From contig NZ_JACJUU010000007.1 of NCBI RefSeq assembly GCF_014237865.1, positions 62,001 through 126,000 on the forward strand: a stretch of 64,000 bases of DNA, given 5' to 3'. A model generated the notes under the pieces. It made no database searches. It saw only the letters and a list, made by a program, of their open reading frames with translations, and was not told the origin of the DNA. A program made the position numbers and the translations under genes. This stretch comes from Pusillimonas minor (GTDB lineage: Bacteria; Pseudomonadota; Gammaproteobacteria; Burkholderiales; Burkholderiaceae_B). Positions 9,990 to 19,643 of this stretch are shown here, piece after piece; the stretch's first letter is position 1; each line of letters begins with the position of its first letter.

Positions 9990-10637
9990 CTACAGCAACG
10001 GCGACATCCCCATGGGCACAAGGTCGTCGGGCTGATCGACATCGCGCAAGATGCCGGCATGATCGACAGCGACCCGCACGCGAGCGTGCAAGTTGGACTG
10101 GATGATCCGGCGCGCGCCCTCGTCGCCCTGCACCGCTTGTAAAGCAGCGCGCCATGACGCCCCCCACAACACCGGGTTGCCCGGCCGGCCTTCGAAAACA
10201 GGCTGGAAAAACTGTGTGGCGGCCAGTGCCGGGTCGGTGCGAGCCGCCCCCGCATAGGCCTGAACCAATGCATTGATAACGTCGGTATCTACCTGGGGCA
10301 TATCGCCCAACATGATCAGCACGGGCGAATCGGGTGGTGCAATGTGCGCGGCCACCCTGACCGACGCCGCCAGCCCTTCTGGAAAATGCGGGTTATCGGC
10401 GAACTCGACCGGCAAGCCGGCCAGCGCCTGGCGGATGGCATCGGACTGATACCCCAGCACAATAACAACGCGTTGGCACAACGAGGCCAGGGCCTGGCTG
10501 ACGATGTGGCGCAGCATGGGCTGCCCCTGATACGGCAACAGCAGCTTATTGTGCGCCCCCATGCGCCGGCCAAGGCCGGCCGCCAGTACGACGGCCGTTA
10601 CCGGAAATTTACCCTGCAAGTCGGGGGGTGGGCTCAT
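9990..10637 (-). CDS. mocA: MocA-like nucleotidyltransferase (molybdenum cofactor cytidylyltransferase family)
   Basis: A 215-residue NTP-transferase-like protein. The N-terminal [11 protein letters not shown] (about residues 17-27) and [15 protein letters not shown] (about 30-44) are the nucleotide-binding signature of the MocA/MobA group; GDMPQVD (about 111-117) carries the metal-binding aspartate. MocA adds CMP to molybdopterin for xanthine-dehydrogenase-family enzymes, which fits the xdh genes near the right end of the window, though they are 50 kb away. Another nucleotide-sugar-like substrate is possible. Its first 29 bases overlap the end of the chemoreceptor gene in a different frame. 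Confidence 0.75.
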   Translation of the reverse strand: MSPPPDLQGKFPVTAVVLAAGLGRRMGAHNKLLLPYQGQPMLRHIVSQALASLCQRVVIVLGYQSDAIRQALAGLPVEFADNPHFPEGLAASVRVAAHIAPPDSPVLIMLGDMPQVDTDVINALVQAYAGAARTDPALAATQFFQPVFEGRPGNPVLWGASWRAALQAVQGDEGARRIIQSNLHARVRVAVDHAGILRDVDQPDDLVPMGMSPLL

Positions 10638-12687
10638 GGGCGTGTTGCGACATATCGATGACCCGGGCTGCCGAATCGATCACGGCATCACGTTTAAGTT
10701 TAAACACGGCCACCGCCTGTGCCAAGTGCTGCACCTGGGTTTCGAGCGAAGCCGCGGCCGACGCAGCTTCTTGCACCAGCGCCGCATTTTGCTGCGTGAC
10801 GTCGTCCATTTGCACAACGGCCATATTGATTTGATCGATACCGCTGGACTGCTCGTTGGACGCCGACGAGATTTCGGCCATGATGTCGGTGACGCGCTTG
10901 ACCGAGGTTACGATGTCGGTCATGGTGTCGCCCGCTTTTTTAACCTGCAATGAACCGGCCTGCACCCGGCCTACCGAATCGTTAATAAGGTTTTTGATCT
11001 CTTTGGCGGCGTCGGCGCTGCGCAATGCCAGGCTGCGCACCTCGCCCGCGACCACGGCAAAGCCCTTGCCCTGCTCGCCCGCACGGGCGGCCTCGACAGC
11101 CGCATTTAACGCCAGGATATTGGTCTGAAACGCAATGCCTTCGATGACCGTCACGATATCGGAAATTTTGCCGGAGCTGGCGGAAATGTCATCCATGGTG
11201 GAAACGACCTGGCCCACCACTTCGCCGCCCTTCACGGCCACATCGGACGCCGTACGCGCCAACTGATTGGCCTGGATGGCATTGTCGGCATTTTGCTTGA
11301 CGGTAGAGGCCAGCTGTTCCATGCTGGCGGCCGTTTCTTGCAACGATGCCGCCTGCTGCTCGGTGCGGCTGCTCAGGTCGGTATTGCCACTAGAGATCTG
11401 CGCCGCACCAACGCTGATTTCTTCGACGCTTTGGCGAACGGCCAACACCGTGCTGCTTAACGCATTCTGCATTTGCTTCAGGCTGTCGAACAGCGCGTGC
11501 ACCTCGCTTTTAGAACGTGCGGGCACGGGCGGCAGTTCGGCGCTCAGGTCGCCCTGGCCCACCCGCTGCATGGCGGCAATCATTTGGCGCACGGGGCGCA
11601 AGGTAGCCGCGGCGCGCCAGCCCACCAGCAACGCAATCAGCAACGCCCCGACCAGCATAATAATCAACTGCAATTTCAGGTCTTCACGGCTGTCGGCCAT
11701 AAACTGTTCGCTCTCGCCTTTGGCAAACAGCAACCAGTTCCAGTTTTCAACCGATTGCCAGGCCATCAGGGCTTCGCCGCCGTCCATTTGCAGGGCAACG
11801 CGCGAAAACCCGCTAGGCTGGGTGAAATGCTTGCTAAGTTCGACTTCGTCTTCGGCGGGGTAGCGCGATGCCAGATCGGCACCCGCCATCGCCCCACCAC
11901 CAGCAACGTAACGCCACTTGCTGCCGTCGCCGGTTTTTTCAAGAATAGCAACCGAACCGAAGTCGGCTACTTTTTGTGTGGCGACCCAGGCCAGTAGGTT
12001 CTGGACATCGGCGTCGACGTTGACACGCACGGTGAGGCCACCAAATACGTTGCCGTCAGGGGTAACCAACGACCGAATGGCCATCGCGTACCACTGCCCG
12101 TTACGTTGCACCAGACCGGTGTAATCTTGCCCTTCGTCAAGCGTGCGCGCCAGGAAATCGTTGGGAGCGATAACGCTACCAATACGCGGCTGGCCGTTGT
12201 CGTCTTTGAGCAACGTGGCCGCGCGGGCCCATTTGTCGCCCACCTTTACGATAATGGCCGGGTCAGCGCCCGTCATGCGGTTGATTTCTTCAAGCACCGC
12301 CGTATCGCCGTTAACCGTGATACCGCCGGCTTCGATGCGCGGCGCGTAACCGATTTCGCCGGTGAACGCGTCTGAATTACCCAGGGTAGGCTCGCCACCC
12401 AACGCATCGATAAAGGTGGGCATCAGGTCGGACGCGCGACGCGAGGCCGAACGGAAGACCAGCTGCAAAGACTGGTCGACGGCGCTTAGGGCGGACTCCA
12501 TCTCGCTCTGGACGGCGGCCCGGGCATTGTTCTGGCTTTGCCAGCCTACCACCGCCGCCACAATGGCCATGACCGCCAACGTGGACAACAGCGCCGAAAA
12601 TACAACCCGAAACGCCAGACTTTGACGACTGAACCAGCCTGTGCCGACATTGACCTTTTTGCTATGCTTTGTCTTGCTGCTTGCCAT
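10609..12687 (-). CDS. Methyl-accepting chemotaxis protein (Cache sensor)
   Basis: A 692-residue chemoreceptor. One membrane helix near residues 25-47 leads to a long periplasmic sensor (about 50-335) resembling Cache_3-Cache_2 domains, a second helix (about 340-360), a HAMP domain (about 362-415) and the cytoplasmic signalling rod, whose tip has the invariant [20 protein letters not shown]. There is no NWETF-type CheR tether at the C-terminus. Ligand unknown. The ATG at 12685-12687, with GGAA 7 bases upstream, is preferred over a TTG six codons earlier. No che or fli gene is nearby. mocA overlaps its 3' end. Confidence 0.9.
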   Translation of the reverse strand: MASSKTKHSKKVNVGTGWFSRQSLAFRVVFSALLSTLAVMAIVAAVVGWQSQNNARAAVQSEMESALSAVDQSLQLVFRSASRRASDLMPTFIDALGGEPTLGNSDAFTGEIGYAPRIEAGGITVNGDTAVLEEINRMTGADPAIIVKVGDKWARAATLLKDDNGQPRIGSVIAPNDFLARTLDEGQDYTGLVQRNGQWYAMAIRSLVTPDGNVFGGLTVRVNVDADVQNLLAWVATQKVADFGSVAILEKTGDGSKWRYVAGGGAMAGADLASRYPAEDEVELSKHFTQPSGFSRVALQMDGGEALMAWQSVENWNWLLFAKGESEQFMADSREDLKLQLIIMLVGALLIALLVGWRAAATLRPVRQMIAAMQRVGQGDLSAELPPVPARSKSEVHALFDSLKQMQNALSSTVLAVRQSVEEISVGAAQISSGNTDLSSRTEQQAASLQETAASMEQLASTVKQNADNAIQANQLARTASDVAVKGGEVVGQVVSTMDDISASSGKISDIVTVIEGIAFQTNILALNAAVEAARAGEQGKGFAVVAGEVRSLALRSADAAKEIKNLINDSVGRVQAGSLQVKKAGDTMTDIVTSVKRVTDIMAEISSASNEQSSGIDQINMAVVQMDDVTQQNAALVQEAASAAASLETQVQHLAQAVAVFKLKRDAVIDSAARVIDMSQHAHEPTPRLAG

Positions 12688-12953
12688 GATGTTGTTCCGC
12701 GCCAATTAAAGCGACCTGATGTTAAAAAGATTGCAGGATAGTAACCGGGCGTGACCTTTGATAAACGTCAAATACGAGCAAGAAAACCGTCGTATTCTTT
12801 ATTTTTCAAGAATTTAAGGGTAAACACTTAGAGTTTGAGCCCTCTTTCGCACCGACTCAAATACGCGCATACACTTGAATTTCACCGCCGTCTTGATGCG
12901 ACAGGCTCCCACAAACCAGGCGCGCCGATGTGCTCACCCCAAGGACAACGCCC

Positions 12954-14252
12954 ATGAAGATTTCCAACGCACAATTGCATGGCCAAAACGGCTTTTGGGA
13001 CATTGAGCTGGCCCAAGGGGTCATCAAAACCGTAACCCCGGCCAACCGCGCCAGGCAAGAATCGTTACCCGCCCTTGCCGAGCAGCTCGACGCAACTCAC
13101 ATCAACGCTCAAGGCGCACTGGTCATTCCGCCTTACGTCGAGCCGCATATCCATCTTGATGCCACACAAACAGCGGGCCAACCCCGATGGAATCAGTCGG
13201 GCACTTTATTCGAGGGGATCGCCTGCTGGGCAGAACGCAAGGCGCAACTTACCATCAACGACGTCAAGCAGCGCGCCTGGCACACGCTTAAATGGCAAAT
13301 CGCAAACGGCATTTTGCATGTCCGGACCCACGTCGACGTGTCCGACCCCTCACTCACCGCCCTTAAAGCCATGCTCGAGGTACGCAGCGAAATCGCTCCG
13401 TGGCTCGACCTGCAAATCGTCGCCTTCCCCCAAGAGGGGATATTGTCCTACCCCAATGGCGAAGCGTTACTCGAAGAGGCCCTGAAGATGGGCGCTGACG
13501 TTGTCGGCGCCATTCCTCACTTCGAATTCACACGCGAATATGGTGTTGAGTCGCTGCACAAGGCGGTGGCGCTGGCCTGCCGCTACGACCGGCCGGTTGA
13601 TGTGCACTGCGACGAAACCGACGATGAGCAGTCTCGGTTTCTTGAAACCCTGGCCATGCTCGCTCATCGTGAAGGCCTGGGGGCCCACGTCACGGCCAGC
13701 CACACCACGGCCATGCACAGCTACAACGGCGCCTACACCTCGCGCCTGATGCGTCTGCTGGCCCTGTCAAAAATCAATTTTGTTTCAAACCCGCTGGTGA
13801 ATATCCACTTGCAAGGTCGATTCGACACATACCCGAAGCGGCGCGGACTGACACGGGTAGACGAACTGCTGGCCCATGGCCTGAACGTATGCTTCGGGCA
13901 TGACGACGTGTTCGACCCCTGGTACCCATTGGGTACCGGCAACTTGCTTCAGGTGCTGCACATGGGCATGCATGCCACACAAATGCTGGGGTACGAGCAA
14001 CTTGAACAAGGGCTTGACCTGGTGACGCGTAACGCTGCCATTACGCTGGGCCTCGAACACTATGGGCTGGCGCCGGGCAATGCCGCAAACCTGGTGATTC
14101 TGCCGGCCCGCAGCGGGTTCGATGCCTTGCGAAGACAAGTCCCCGCGCAATACGTTATTCGACAAGGCAAAGTGGTTGCCCACACCCAGCCTGCGCAAAC
14201 ACAGATCTGGCTGGGTAACGCAGAACCCGTCGATTACGGCCAAATGCGCTAA
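12954..14252 (+). CDS. codA: Cytosine deaminase
   Basis: CodA (432 residues) hydrolyses cytosine to uracil and ammonia for pyrimidine salvage and nitrogen supply. It resembles E. coli CodA along its whole length. The metal ligands are recognisable: two His in EPHIHLD (about 65 and 67), His and Glu in [11 protein letters not shown] (about 218-221), His in [10 protein letters not shown] (about 250) and Asp in [11 protein letters not shown] (about 317). An upstream GTG at 12930 is in frame, but the ATG at 12954 has AAGGA 8 bases before it and fits the family. No codB permease is adjacent; uptake must be encoded elsewhere or by a different transporter. Confidence 0.95.
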   Translation: MKISNAQLHGQNGFWDIELAQGVIKTVTPANRARQESLPALAEQLDATHINAQGALVIPPYVEPHIHLDATQTAGQPRWNQSGTLFEGIACWAERKAQLTINDVKQRAWHTLKWQIANGILHVRTHVDVSDPSLTALKAMLEVRSEIAPWLDLQIVAFPQEGILSYPNGEALLEEALKMGADVVGAIPHFEFTREYGVESLHKAVALACRYDRPVDVHCDETDDEQSRFLETLAMLAHREGLGAHVTASHTTAMHSYNGAYTSRLMRLLALSKINFVSNPLVNIHLQGRFDTYPKRRGLTRVDELLAHGLNVCFGHDDVFDPWYPLGTGNLLQVLHMGMHATQMLGYEQLEQGLDLVTRNAAITLGLEHYGLAPGNAANLVILPARSGFDALRRQVPAQYVIRQGKVVAHTQPAQTQIWLGNAEPVDYGQMR

Positions 14253-14307
14253 CACAACAGCGCCAACTTAAGGTTGCGCACCCCGACCGGGCCGGCACCG
14301 ACCAACG

Positions 14308-15120
14308 TCAGACGCAAAGGTTGTCATAGGCTTCGCGCACGGCCTCGACACCATACTGGCGCTCAAGCCGGCGCACAATAAAATGCCCCCGCGCCATGTC
14401 CTGGAAGTGATTCATGAACAGCGTATTAATCGCCGCGCCGCCGGCGGCGCCAATGGCCGGAATGGCCTGTGCGGCGGCCTTTTCGGTCACCTGAATACCG
14501 AAGCGCTTGGCCACCCGGGCAATCAGCTTGACCATCATCGGGGCGCCCTGGTCTGCCAGACCCTTTTCAGCGATGTATTTGCCCGCCTCAGTAACCGACT
14601 GGGCCAGGGCGGCGCGCACGGCAAAGTAACCGCTTTCGGCACTGTCGTCGACCGCCGTCTTGCCGCCCAGCGCAAACACCTCGATGCACGCGCGCCGCGT
14701 GTCTTCGCTGGAAATTGATTCACCGTGACTGCGTGCGATGTCGGCCACAGACCGCAGCATAATCGTGGTCGATACCGGCAGCTCGATGGCAATGGCGCCC
14801 AAGCCAAAAAAACCCCCGACCCCACCGGACACCGCCACGCCCACCTTGTGCCAACGGTTCGAGGGCGTGCGACCCGGCTGGTCTCGTAAGGTGTACAACG
14901 CCGCATTGGCCGCCTGGGTTAACGCCTTTTGGGTTACGTCACCAATATGGCGCGACCACGACGCCGGCAAACGGGCCAGGCCCTTTTCGATGGGCATGCC
15001 AATAACACCCGTAATGCGAGACGCCAAACCGGGGTGTTCGAGCAAATTTTTAGCCTGTTGCAAATCGGCGAGATCGTCTGGAGCGAGCATAAGGGCTAAG
15101 GGTTTGATGCATAAACGCAT
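14308..15120 (-). CDS. EcsC family protein
   Basis: A 270-residue protein of the EcsC family, named after a Bacillus protein of uncertain role. It is amphipathic and rich in Ala and Gly, with hydrophobic glycine-rich stretches (VGVAVSGGVGGFFGLGAIAI, about 92-111, and AIPAIGAAGGAAINTLF, about 219-235) that could associate with membrane, and a C-terminal HFQDMARGHFIVRRLE typical of the family. There is no signal peptide. It is divergent from the ABC transporter and convergent with codA. Function unknown. Confidence 0.8.
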   Translation of the reverse strand: MRLCIKPLALMLAPDDLADLQQAKNLLEHPGLASRITGVIGMPIEKGLARLPASWSRHIGDVTQKALTQAANAALYTLRDQPGRTPSNRWHKVGVAVSGGVGGFFGLGAIAIELPVSTTIMLRSVADIARSHGESISSEDTRRACIEVFALGGKTAVDDSAESGYFAVRAALAQSVTEAGKYIAEKGLADQGAPMMVKLIARVAKRFGIQVTEKAAAQAIPAIGAAGGAAINTLFMNHFQDMARGHFIVRRLERQYGVEAVREAYDNLCV

Positions 15121-15208
15121 AGCTTAGCCCACGCACTGCGTTGATGCCAAAGCAACCCGCCACCGCCCCGTCATTAACGCTATGGCGAACATCCGCGGGC
15201 AAACACCG

Positions 15209-15238
15209 TTGCCCTGCAAAAAGCACCGGTGCTATCCT
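15209..15238 (+). promoter_or_regulatory. Candidate promoter of the polyamine-type transporter operon
   Basis: TTGCCC (15209-15214), an 18-base spacer ending TGC, and TATCCT (15233-15238): an extended -10 promoter about 65 bases before the ATPase gene. Confidence 0.45.
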
Positions 15239-15302
15239 GCAGGCAATCCTTTACCCGAACGACTCACGCAGCCCGGCGCGCGTCGCGCCACCAGGACCGC
15301 CG

Positions 15303-16424
15303 ATGCCCGTCACACCAGACTCGTCCAGCCCCTTTCTACGTTTTACCCACGTTAAAAAAACCTACGACCAGAAAACACTGGTGGTCAGGGACTTTTCGCT
15401 TGATGTCAGGCAAGGTGAGTTTGTTACGCTGCTTGGGCCGTCGGGGTCTGGGAAAACAACGGTGCTGATGATGCTGGCCGGCTTTGAGCATGTCACCAGC
15501 GGGACGATTTCAATACAAGGGCAGCCCATCAACCAGACACCGCCCTATCAGCGCAATATTGGCGTCGTCTTTCAGAACTACGCCCTGTTCCCGCACATGA
15601 CGGTAGCCGAAAACCTGGCCTACCCGTTATCGATACGCAAGCTGGGCAAGGCCATTATTAAAGAAAAAGTTGCGCGGTACCTGGACCTGATTGAATTGCC
15701 CGGTCAGGCCCACCGCTACCCAGACCAGTTGTCTGGCGGCCAGCGTCAACGGGTGGCCCTGGCGCGCGCCCTTATTTTTGAGCCCGCTCTGGTGCTGATG
15801 GATGAACCCCTGGGCGCCCTGGACAAAAAACTGCGCGAGCAAATGCAGTTTGAAATTACCCGCCTGCACCGACAGTTGGGTTTTACCGTGGTTTATGTTA
15901 CCCACGATCAGGTCGAAGCCCTGACCATGTCTGACCGGATTGCCGTCTTCAACCAGGGCGTGGTGCAGCAGTTTGCAGCGCCCAGCGCACTGTACGAACA
16001 ACCGGCCAATGCATTTGTCGCGGGCTTTATCGGCGAAAACAATCTGATCCCGGCGACAGTCAGCCACTTTCATGCCCGGACGATCTGCGCGACACTGTCA
16101 ACAAGCCCCATAAATGCCCGCAACGGCAATTGCACACCCGCAGACCGCCAATGCCTTGTTGCAGTGCGCCCTGAAAAAATCGCGGTGCAACCCGGCGCAT
16201 CAAACCACGATAATCGCGTCACAGCCCAATTCATCACCCGTCATTATGTAGGCGACTTCATCCGCGATTACTTCGTGCTGCCCACGGGCCAAAAACTTGC
16301 CGTCAAGACGCTTAACGATGCACGGGCGCAGGTTTTCTCAGAGGGGCAGCCGGTTGAACTTGGCTGGATGGCCGACGACTGTTTTGCCTTTAAACCCGAT
16401 TCACCCCTGACAGAAGGAGCGTAG
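15303..16424 (+). CDS. ABC transporter ATP-binding protein, polyamine (PotA) type
   Basis: A 373-residue ATPase that powers the importer encoded by the next three genes. Walker A GPSGSGKT is at about residues 45-52, the Q-loop in VVFQNYALFPHMTV, the signature LSGGQRQRVALARAL, and Walker B ALVLMDEPLGALD followed by the H-loop VTHD. A C-terminal TOBE-type regulatory region follows from about residue 250, as in PotA. An in-frame start far upstream (15141) would add 54 unlike residues; the ATG at 15303 has AGGA 6 bases before it. Substrate is inferred as a polyamine or related organic cation from the family only. Confidence 0.88.
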   Translation: MPVTPDSSSPFLRFTHVKKTYDQKTLVVRDFSLDVRQGEFVTLLGPSGSGKTTVLMMLAGFEHVTSGTISIQGQPINQTPPYQRNIGVVFQNYALFPHMTVAENLAYPLSIRKLGKAIIKEKVARYLDLIELPGQAHRYPDQLSGGQRQRVALARALIFEPALVLMDEPLGALDKKLREQMQFEITRLHRQLGFTVVYVTHDQVEALTMSDRIAVFNQGVVQQFAAPSALYEQPANAFVAGFIGENNLIPATVSHFHARTICATLSTSPINARNGNCTPADRQCLVAVRPEKIAVQPGASNHDNRVTAQFITRHYVGDFIRDYFVLPTGQKLAVKTLNDARAQVFSEGQPVELGWMADDCFAFKPDSPLTEGA

Positions 16425-16426
16425 CA

Positions 16427-17494
16427 ATGAGCAAGACTTTAACCACCCTGGCGGGTGCCGCGCTGGTCGCGGGCCTGACCTTCAGCCAAATCGGCGCCGC
16501 TCAACAAAGCCTGACGGTTGTCTCTTTTGGTGGCGCGTATGGCGCCACCCAGAAAAAGCACCAGATTGACCCGTACGCCCAGGCTACGGGCACCCGCATT
16601 TTGCTCGAAACCTACGCCGGCGGGGTTGCCGAGATGAAAGCCCAGGTCGATGCCGGCAATGTCCAATGGGATGTCGTTGACATCGAAAGTATTGACCTGG
16701 AGCGCGCATGCGCCGAGGGCTTGCTTGAGGTGATCCCGCGCGACATCTTGTTGCCCGGCGACGATGGCACGCCGGCCGCGCAAGACTTTGTCCCTGCCAC
16801 GCTTGAAAACGAGTGCGGCGTCGGGCTGATGCTCTGGGCAACCGTATTTGCCTACAACGAAAACACCATAGGTGCGGTCAAGCCCGACCGCCTCGAAGAC
16901 CTGTTCGACCTGAAGAAAATTCCCGGCAAACGTGCCTTGCGCAAGCGTCCGCAGGTCAATCTGGAATGGGCGCTGCTGGCCGACGGCGTCAAACGTGAAG
17001 ATGTCTATAAAGTACTGGCTACCCCGGAAGGCCAGGCGCGGGCCTTTGCCAAACTCGACACCATTAAAAAAGACGTTATCTGGTTTGACAGCTGGTCGCA
17101 GGCGCCGCAGCTTCTTAACGACGGCGGCGCGGTCATGGTGCAATCTGCCAACGGCCGTTTCTACGATGCCATTGCCCAGGAAAACAAACCCTTCATCATG
17201 GTTTGGGATGACAGCCTGTTTGACATGGATGTATGGGCTGTTTTAAAGGGCACGCCCCGTAAAGACGAGGCGTTCAAGTTTATTGCCTGGACCACCTCAA
17301 CCAAACCGGTAGCGGGGTTTCAGGACGTAGCCTACGGCCCCGCCCGCAAATCATCGCAGGCCCTGGTCGACCCGAAAGTACTGCCGTACTTGCCCACAAC
17401 CCACCTTGAGCACAGCCTGAAGGCCGACAGTGTGTTCTGGGCCGACTACGGCGAAATACTGGGGGAAAAGTTCAACGAGTGGCTCTTGAAATAA
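16427..17494 (+). CDS. ABC transporter periplasmic substrate-binding protein, PotD type
   Basis: A 355-residue periplasmic binding protein. A signal peptide (about residues 1-25, cleavage near GAA-QQ) precedes a two-lobe domain of the spermidine/putrescine-binding family: LTVVSFGGAYGATQ at the mature N-terminus, WDVVDIESIDLERACAEG (about 75-92), and WFDSWSQAPQLLNDGGAVMV (about 220-239). AAGGAG at 16414-16419 gives a strong start, 2 bases after the ATPase stop. The ligand cannot be fixed from sequence; polyamines are the default. Confidence 0.87.
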   Translation: MSKTLTTLAGAALVAGLTFSQIGAAQQSLTVVSFGGAYGATQKKHQIDPYAQATGTRILLETYAGGVAEMKAQVDAGNVQWDVVDIESIDLERACAEGLLEVIPRDILLPGDDGTPAAQDFVPATLENECGVGLMLWATVFAYNENTIGAVKPDRLEDLFDLKKIPGKRALRKRPQVNLEWALLADGVKREDVYKVLATPEGQARAFAKLDTIKKDVIWFDSWSQAPQLLNDGGAVMVQSANGRFYDAIAQENKPFIMVWDDSLFDMDVWAVLKGTPRKDEAFKFIAWTTSTKPVAGFQDVAYGPARKSSQALVDPKVLPYLPTTHLEHSLKADSVFWADYGEILGEKFNEWLLK

Positions 17495-17515
17495 ACCCGG
17501 CAACACGATTACGCC

Positions 17516-18751
17516 ATGACTGACACCCTGGAACCGGCCGCGCTGGCGGCCGAACGCAAAGCCCGATTGCGCCGCCGGCGCAATAACCTGCTGCTGGTTC
17601 TGCCCCTGTTGTTGTTCATTGCGTTTTCTTTTGTTGCCCCGATTTCAAGCATGCTGTATCGCAGCGTGTACAACCCCACGCTGGTCGAGCTCATTCCGCG
17701 AACGATCAGCGCTTTGGTTGAATGGCGCAACGACAAAACGCCACCGCCACACACCCTGAACACCTTCAGCGTCGAGCTCCAGCAACTGGCCCAGACCCGG
17801 CAGTCGGGCCGACTGGCCGCCGCCATCAACCGGGCCCAACCTGGTGCAAGCAGTCTGGTCAATGCAACGGCACGGCAATTACGCGCCGTCAACCCCGACA
17901 CCCTCGCGCTTGACGGCGCCCGCTATCTGACCCAGGCCGATCCGCGTTGGGGCGACCCAGCACTCTGGCACGCCATCAAACGGCTCGGGGCCCCCTACCA
18001 TGTCGACAACTTCCTGACGGCACTCGACCTTGAACGCACAACCGACGGCGCCATACAAGCCCGCACATCGGCCCGTATTTACCTGGCGCTGTACGCCAAA
18101 ACATTGGGTATGGCTCTGGTCATTACGCTGCTGTGTGCGGCGCTGGGCTACCCCGTGGCGTATTACCTGGCCCATGCCCCCAGGCGCAAAGCAGGTGTAC
18201 TGCTGGCGCTGGTGCTCTTGCCTTTTTGGACATCACTACTGGTGCGCACCACCGCCTGGATCGCAATGCTGCAAACCAATGGTGTGGTCAACGCCCTGTT
18301 ACAGGCCGCCGGCCTGATCGATCAGCCCCTGGAGATGCTCTATACGCGCTTTGCCACCATTATCGCCATGACGCATATTTTGCTGCCTTTCATGATTCTG
18401 CCTCTTTACAGTGTCATGCGTGGCATCAATCCCGGCTACGTCAGGGCGGCCTTGTCATTGGGCAGTTCGCCCTGGTCGGCCTTTTGGCGGGTTTACTGGC
18501 CGCAATCCGTTCCCGGGCTCACCGCCGGCGTTTTACTGGTCTTTATTATTTCGGTGGGCTACTACATTACGCCTGCCCTGGTGGGCGGCACCGACGGCCA
18601 AATGATTTCCAACCTGATCGCCTTTCATATGCAGCAATCGAACAACTGGGGCCTTGCTGCTGCGCTGGGTGCGTTATTGCTGGCCCTGATCACCGTACTG
18701 TACTGGCTATACGACCGGCTGGTCGGCGACCGCAACATGACGCTGGGCTAA
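17516..18751 (+). CDS. ABC transporter permease, PotB type with large extracytoplasmic insert
   Basis: A 411-residue inner-membrane permease. After the first helix (about residues 27-47) comes a soluble segment of about 140 residues before the second helix (near 197-217); E. coli PotB has only a short loop there. The remaining helices and the coupling motif region VRAALSLGSSPWSAFWRVYWP (about 305-325, the EAA loop) are normal. The insert is probably periplasmic, where it could contact the binding protein. Long-loop permeases occur in related transporters, so this is a variant rather than a new family. It pairs with the PotC-type gene that follows. Confidence 0.87.
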   Translation: MTDTLEPAALAAERKARLRRRRNNLLLVLPLLLFIAFSFVAPISSMLYRSVYNPTLVELIPRTISALVEWRNDKTPPPHTLNTFSVELQQLAQTRQSGRLAAAINRAQPGASSLVNATARQLRAVNPDTLALDGARYLTQADPRWGDPALWHAIKRLGAPYHVDNFLTALDLERTTDGAIQARTSARIYLALYAKTLGMALVITLLCAALGYPVAYYLAHAPRRKAGVLLALVLLPFWTSLLVRTTAWIAMLQTNGVVNALLQAAGLIDQPLEMLYTRFATIIAMTHILLPFMILPLYSVMRGINPGYVRAALSLGSSPWSAFWRVYWPQSVPGLTAGVLLVFIISVGYYITPALVGGTDGQMISNLIAFHMQQSNNWGLAAALGALLLALITVLYWLYDRLVGDRNMTLG

Positions 18752-18758
18752 TCGCACA

Positions 18759-19613
18759 ATGAGCCATCGTATTCATTACCCGCTGCCACATACACTGGGC
18801 CGACTTGCGCTCAAGCTGCTAGCCTGGGGCGTACTGTTTTTTCTGGTCCTCCCCTTGTTGGTCGTCGTTCCGCTGTCATTCAACGCCGAACCCTTCTTCA
18901 GTTTTACCGACGGCATGCTGCGCCTGGATCCGCAAGCCTATTCGCTTAAATGGTACGGCGCCATTTTCGACAGCCCCGAATGGCTGCTGGCCATTCGCAA
19001 CAGTATTGTGGTTGGCGTGTGCGCCACCGTGCTGGCCACCGTGCTGGGTACGCTGGCCGCACTGGGTTTGGCCAGCCCCGACATGCCGTTTCGGCGCGCC
19101 ATCACGGCCTTACTGCTCTCGCCCATGATTGTCCCGCTCATTATTGTCGCCGCGGGCATGTTCTTTTTTTACGCGCGCTTCAATCTGGTGGGCAGTTATA
19201 CCGGCGTCATCATCGCCCATGCGGCACTGGGCGTGCCGTTTGTCATTATCACGGTCACCGCAACGTTAAAGGGCTTCGACACATCGCTGTACAAAGCCGG
19301 GCTCAGCCTGGGTGCCTCGCCGGCCCGCGCATTTCGTGACATCACCCTGCCCATCATCAAGCCGGGCGTCATTGCGGGCGCCCTGTTTGCCTTCGGCACC
19401 TCGTTCGATGAAATTGTTCTGGTCCTGTTCCTGGCCGGCCCCGAACAAACCACGATCCCGCGGCAAATGTTCTCGGGCCTGCGCGAACAACTGAACCCCA
19501 CCATTCTGGCCGTGGCCTCGCTGCTTATCTTTTTGTCGGGGGCCCTGCTGTTAGCCCTGGCCCTGTTAAAGCGCCAACGCGCCGGGCGCCGCCCAAGCAG
19601 GGTCTTGTCGTAA
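18759..19613 (+). CDS. ABC transporter permease, PotC type
   Basis: The second permease (284 residues) with about six membrane helices, the first at about residues 20-42. The EAA loop is KAGLSLGASPARAFRDITLP (about 180-199). It starts 7 bases after the PotB-type gene and completes the importer. A 13-base direct repeat, GTCTTGTCGTAAC, covers its stop codon (19602-19614) and recurs at 19619-19631. Confidence 0.88.
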   Translation: MSHRIHYPLPHTLGRLALKLLAWGVLFFLVLPLLVVVPLSFNAEPFFSFTDGMLRLDPQAYSLKWYGAIFDSPEWLLAIRNSIVVGVCATVLATVLGTLAALGLASPDMPFRRAITALLLSPMIVPLIIVAAGMFFFYARFNLVGSYTGVIIAHAALGVPFVIITVTATLKGFDTSLYKAGLSLGASPARAFRDITLPIIKPGVIAGALFAFGTSFDEIVLVLFLAGPEQTTIPRQMFSGLREQLNPTILAVASLLIFLSGALLLALALLKRQRAGRRPSRVLS

Positions 19614-19631
19614 CCAAAGTCTTGTCGTAAC
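19602..19631. repeat. Short direct repeat across the end of the PotC-type gene
   Basis: GTCTTGTCGTAAC occurs twice, 17 bases apart, so the stop codon and its context are duplicated. Looks like a small local duplication. Confidence 0.7.
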
Positions 19632-19643
19632 AGCGGGCGGCCC

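Noticed and set aside
12688-12953. Flagellar sigma-28 promoter ahead of the chemoreceptor
   Set aside because: No TAAA / GCCGATAA pair with the right spacing on the minus strand.
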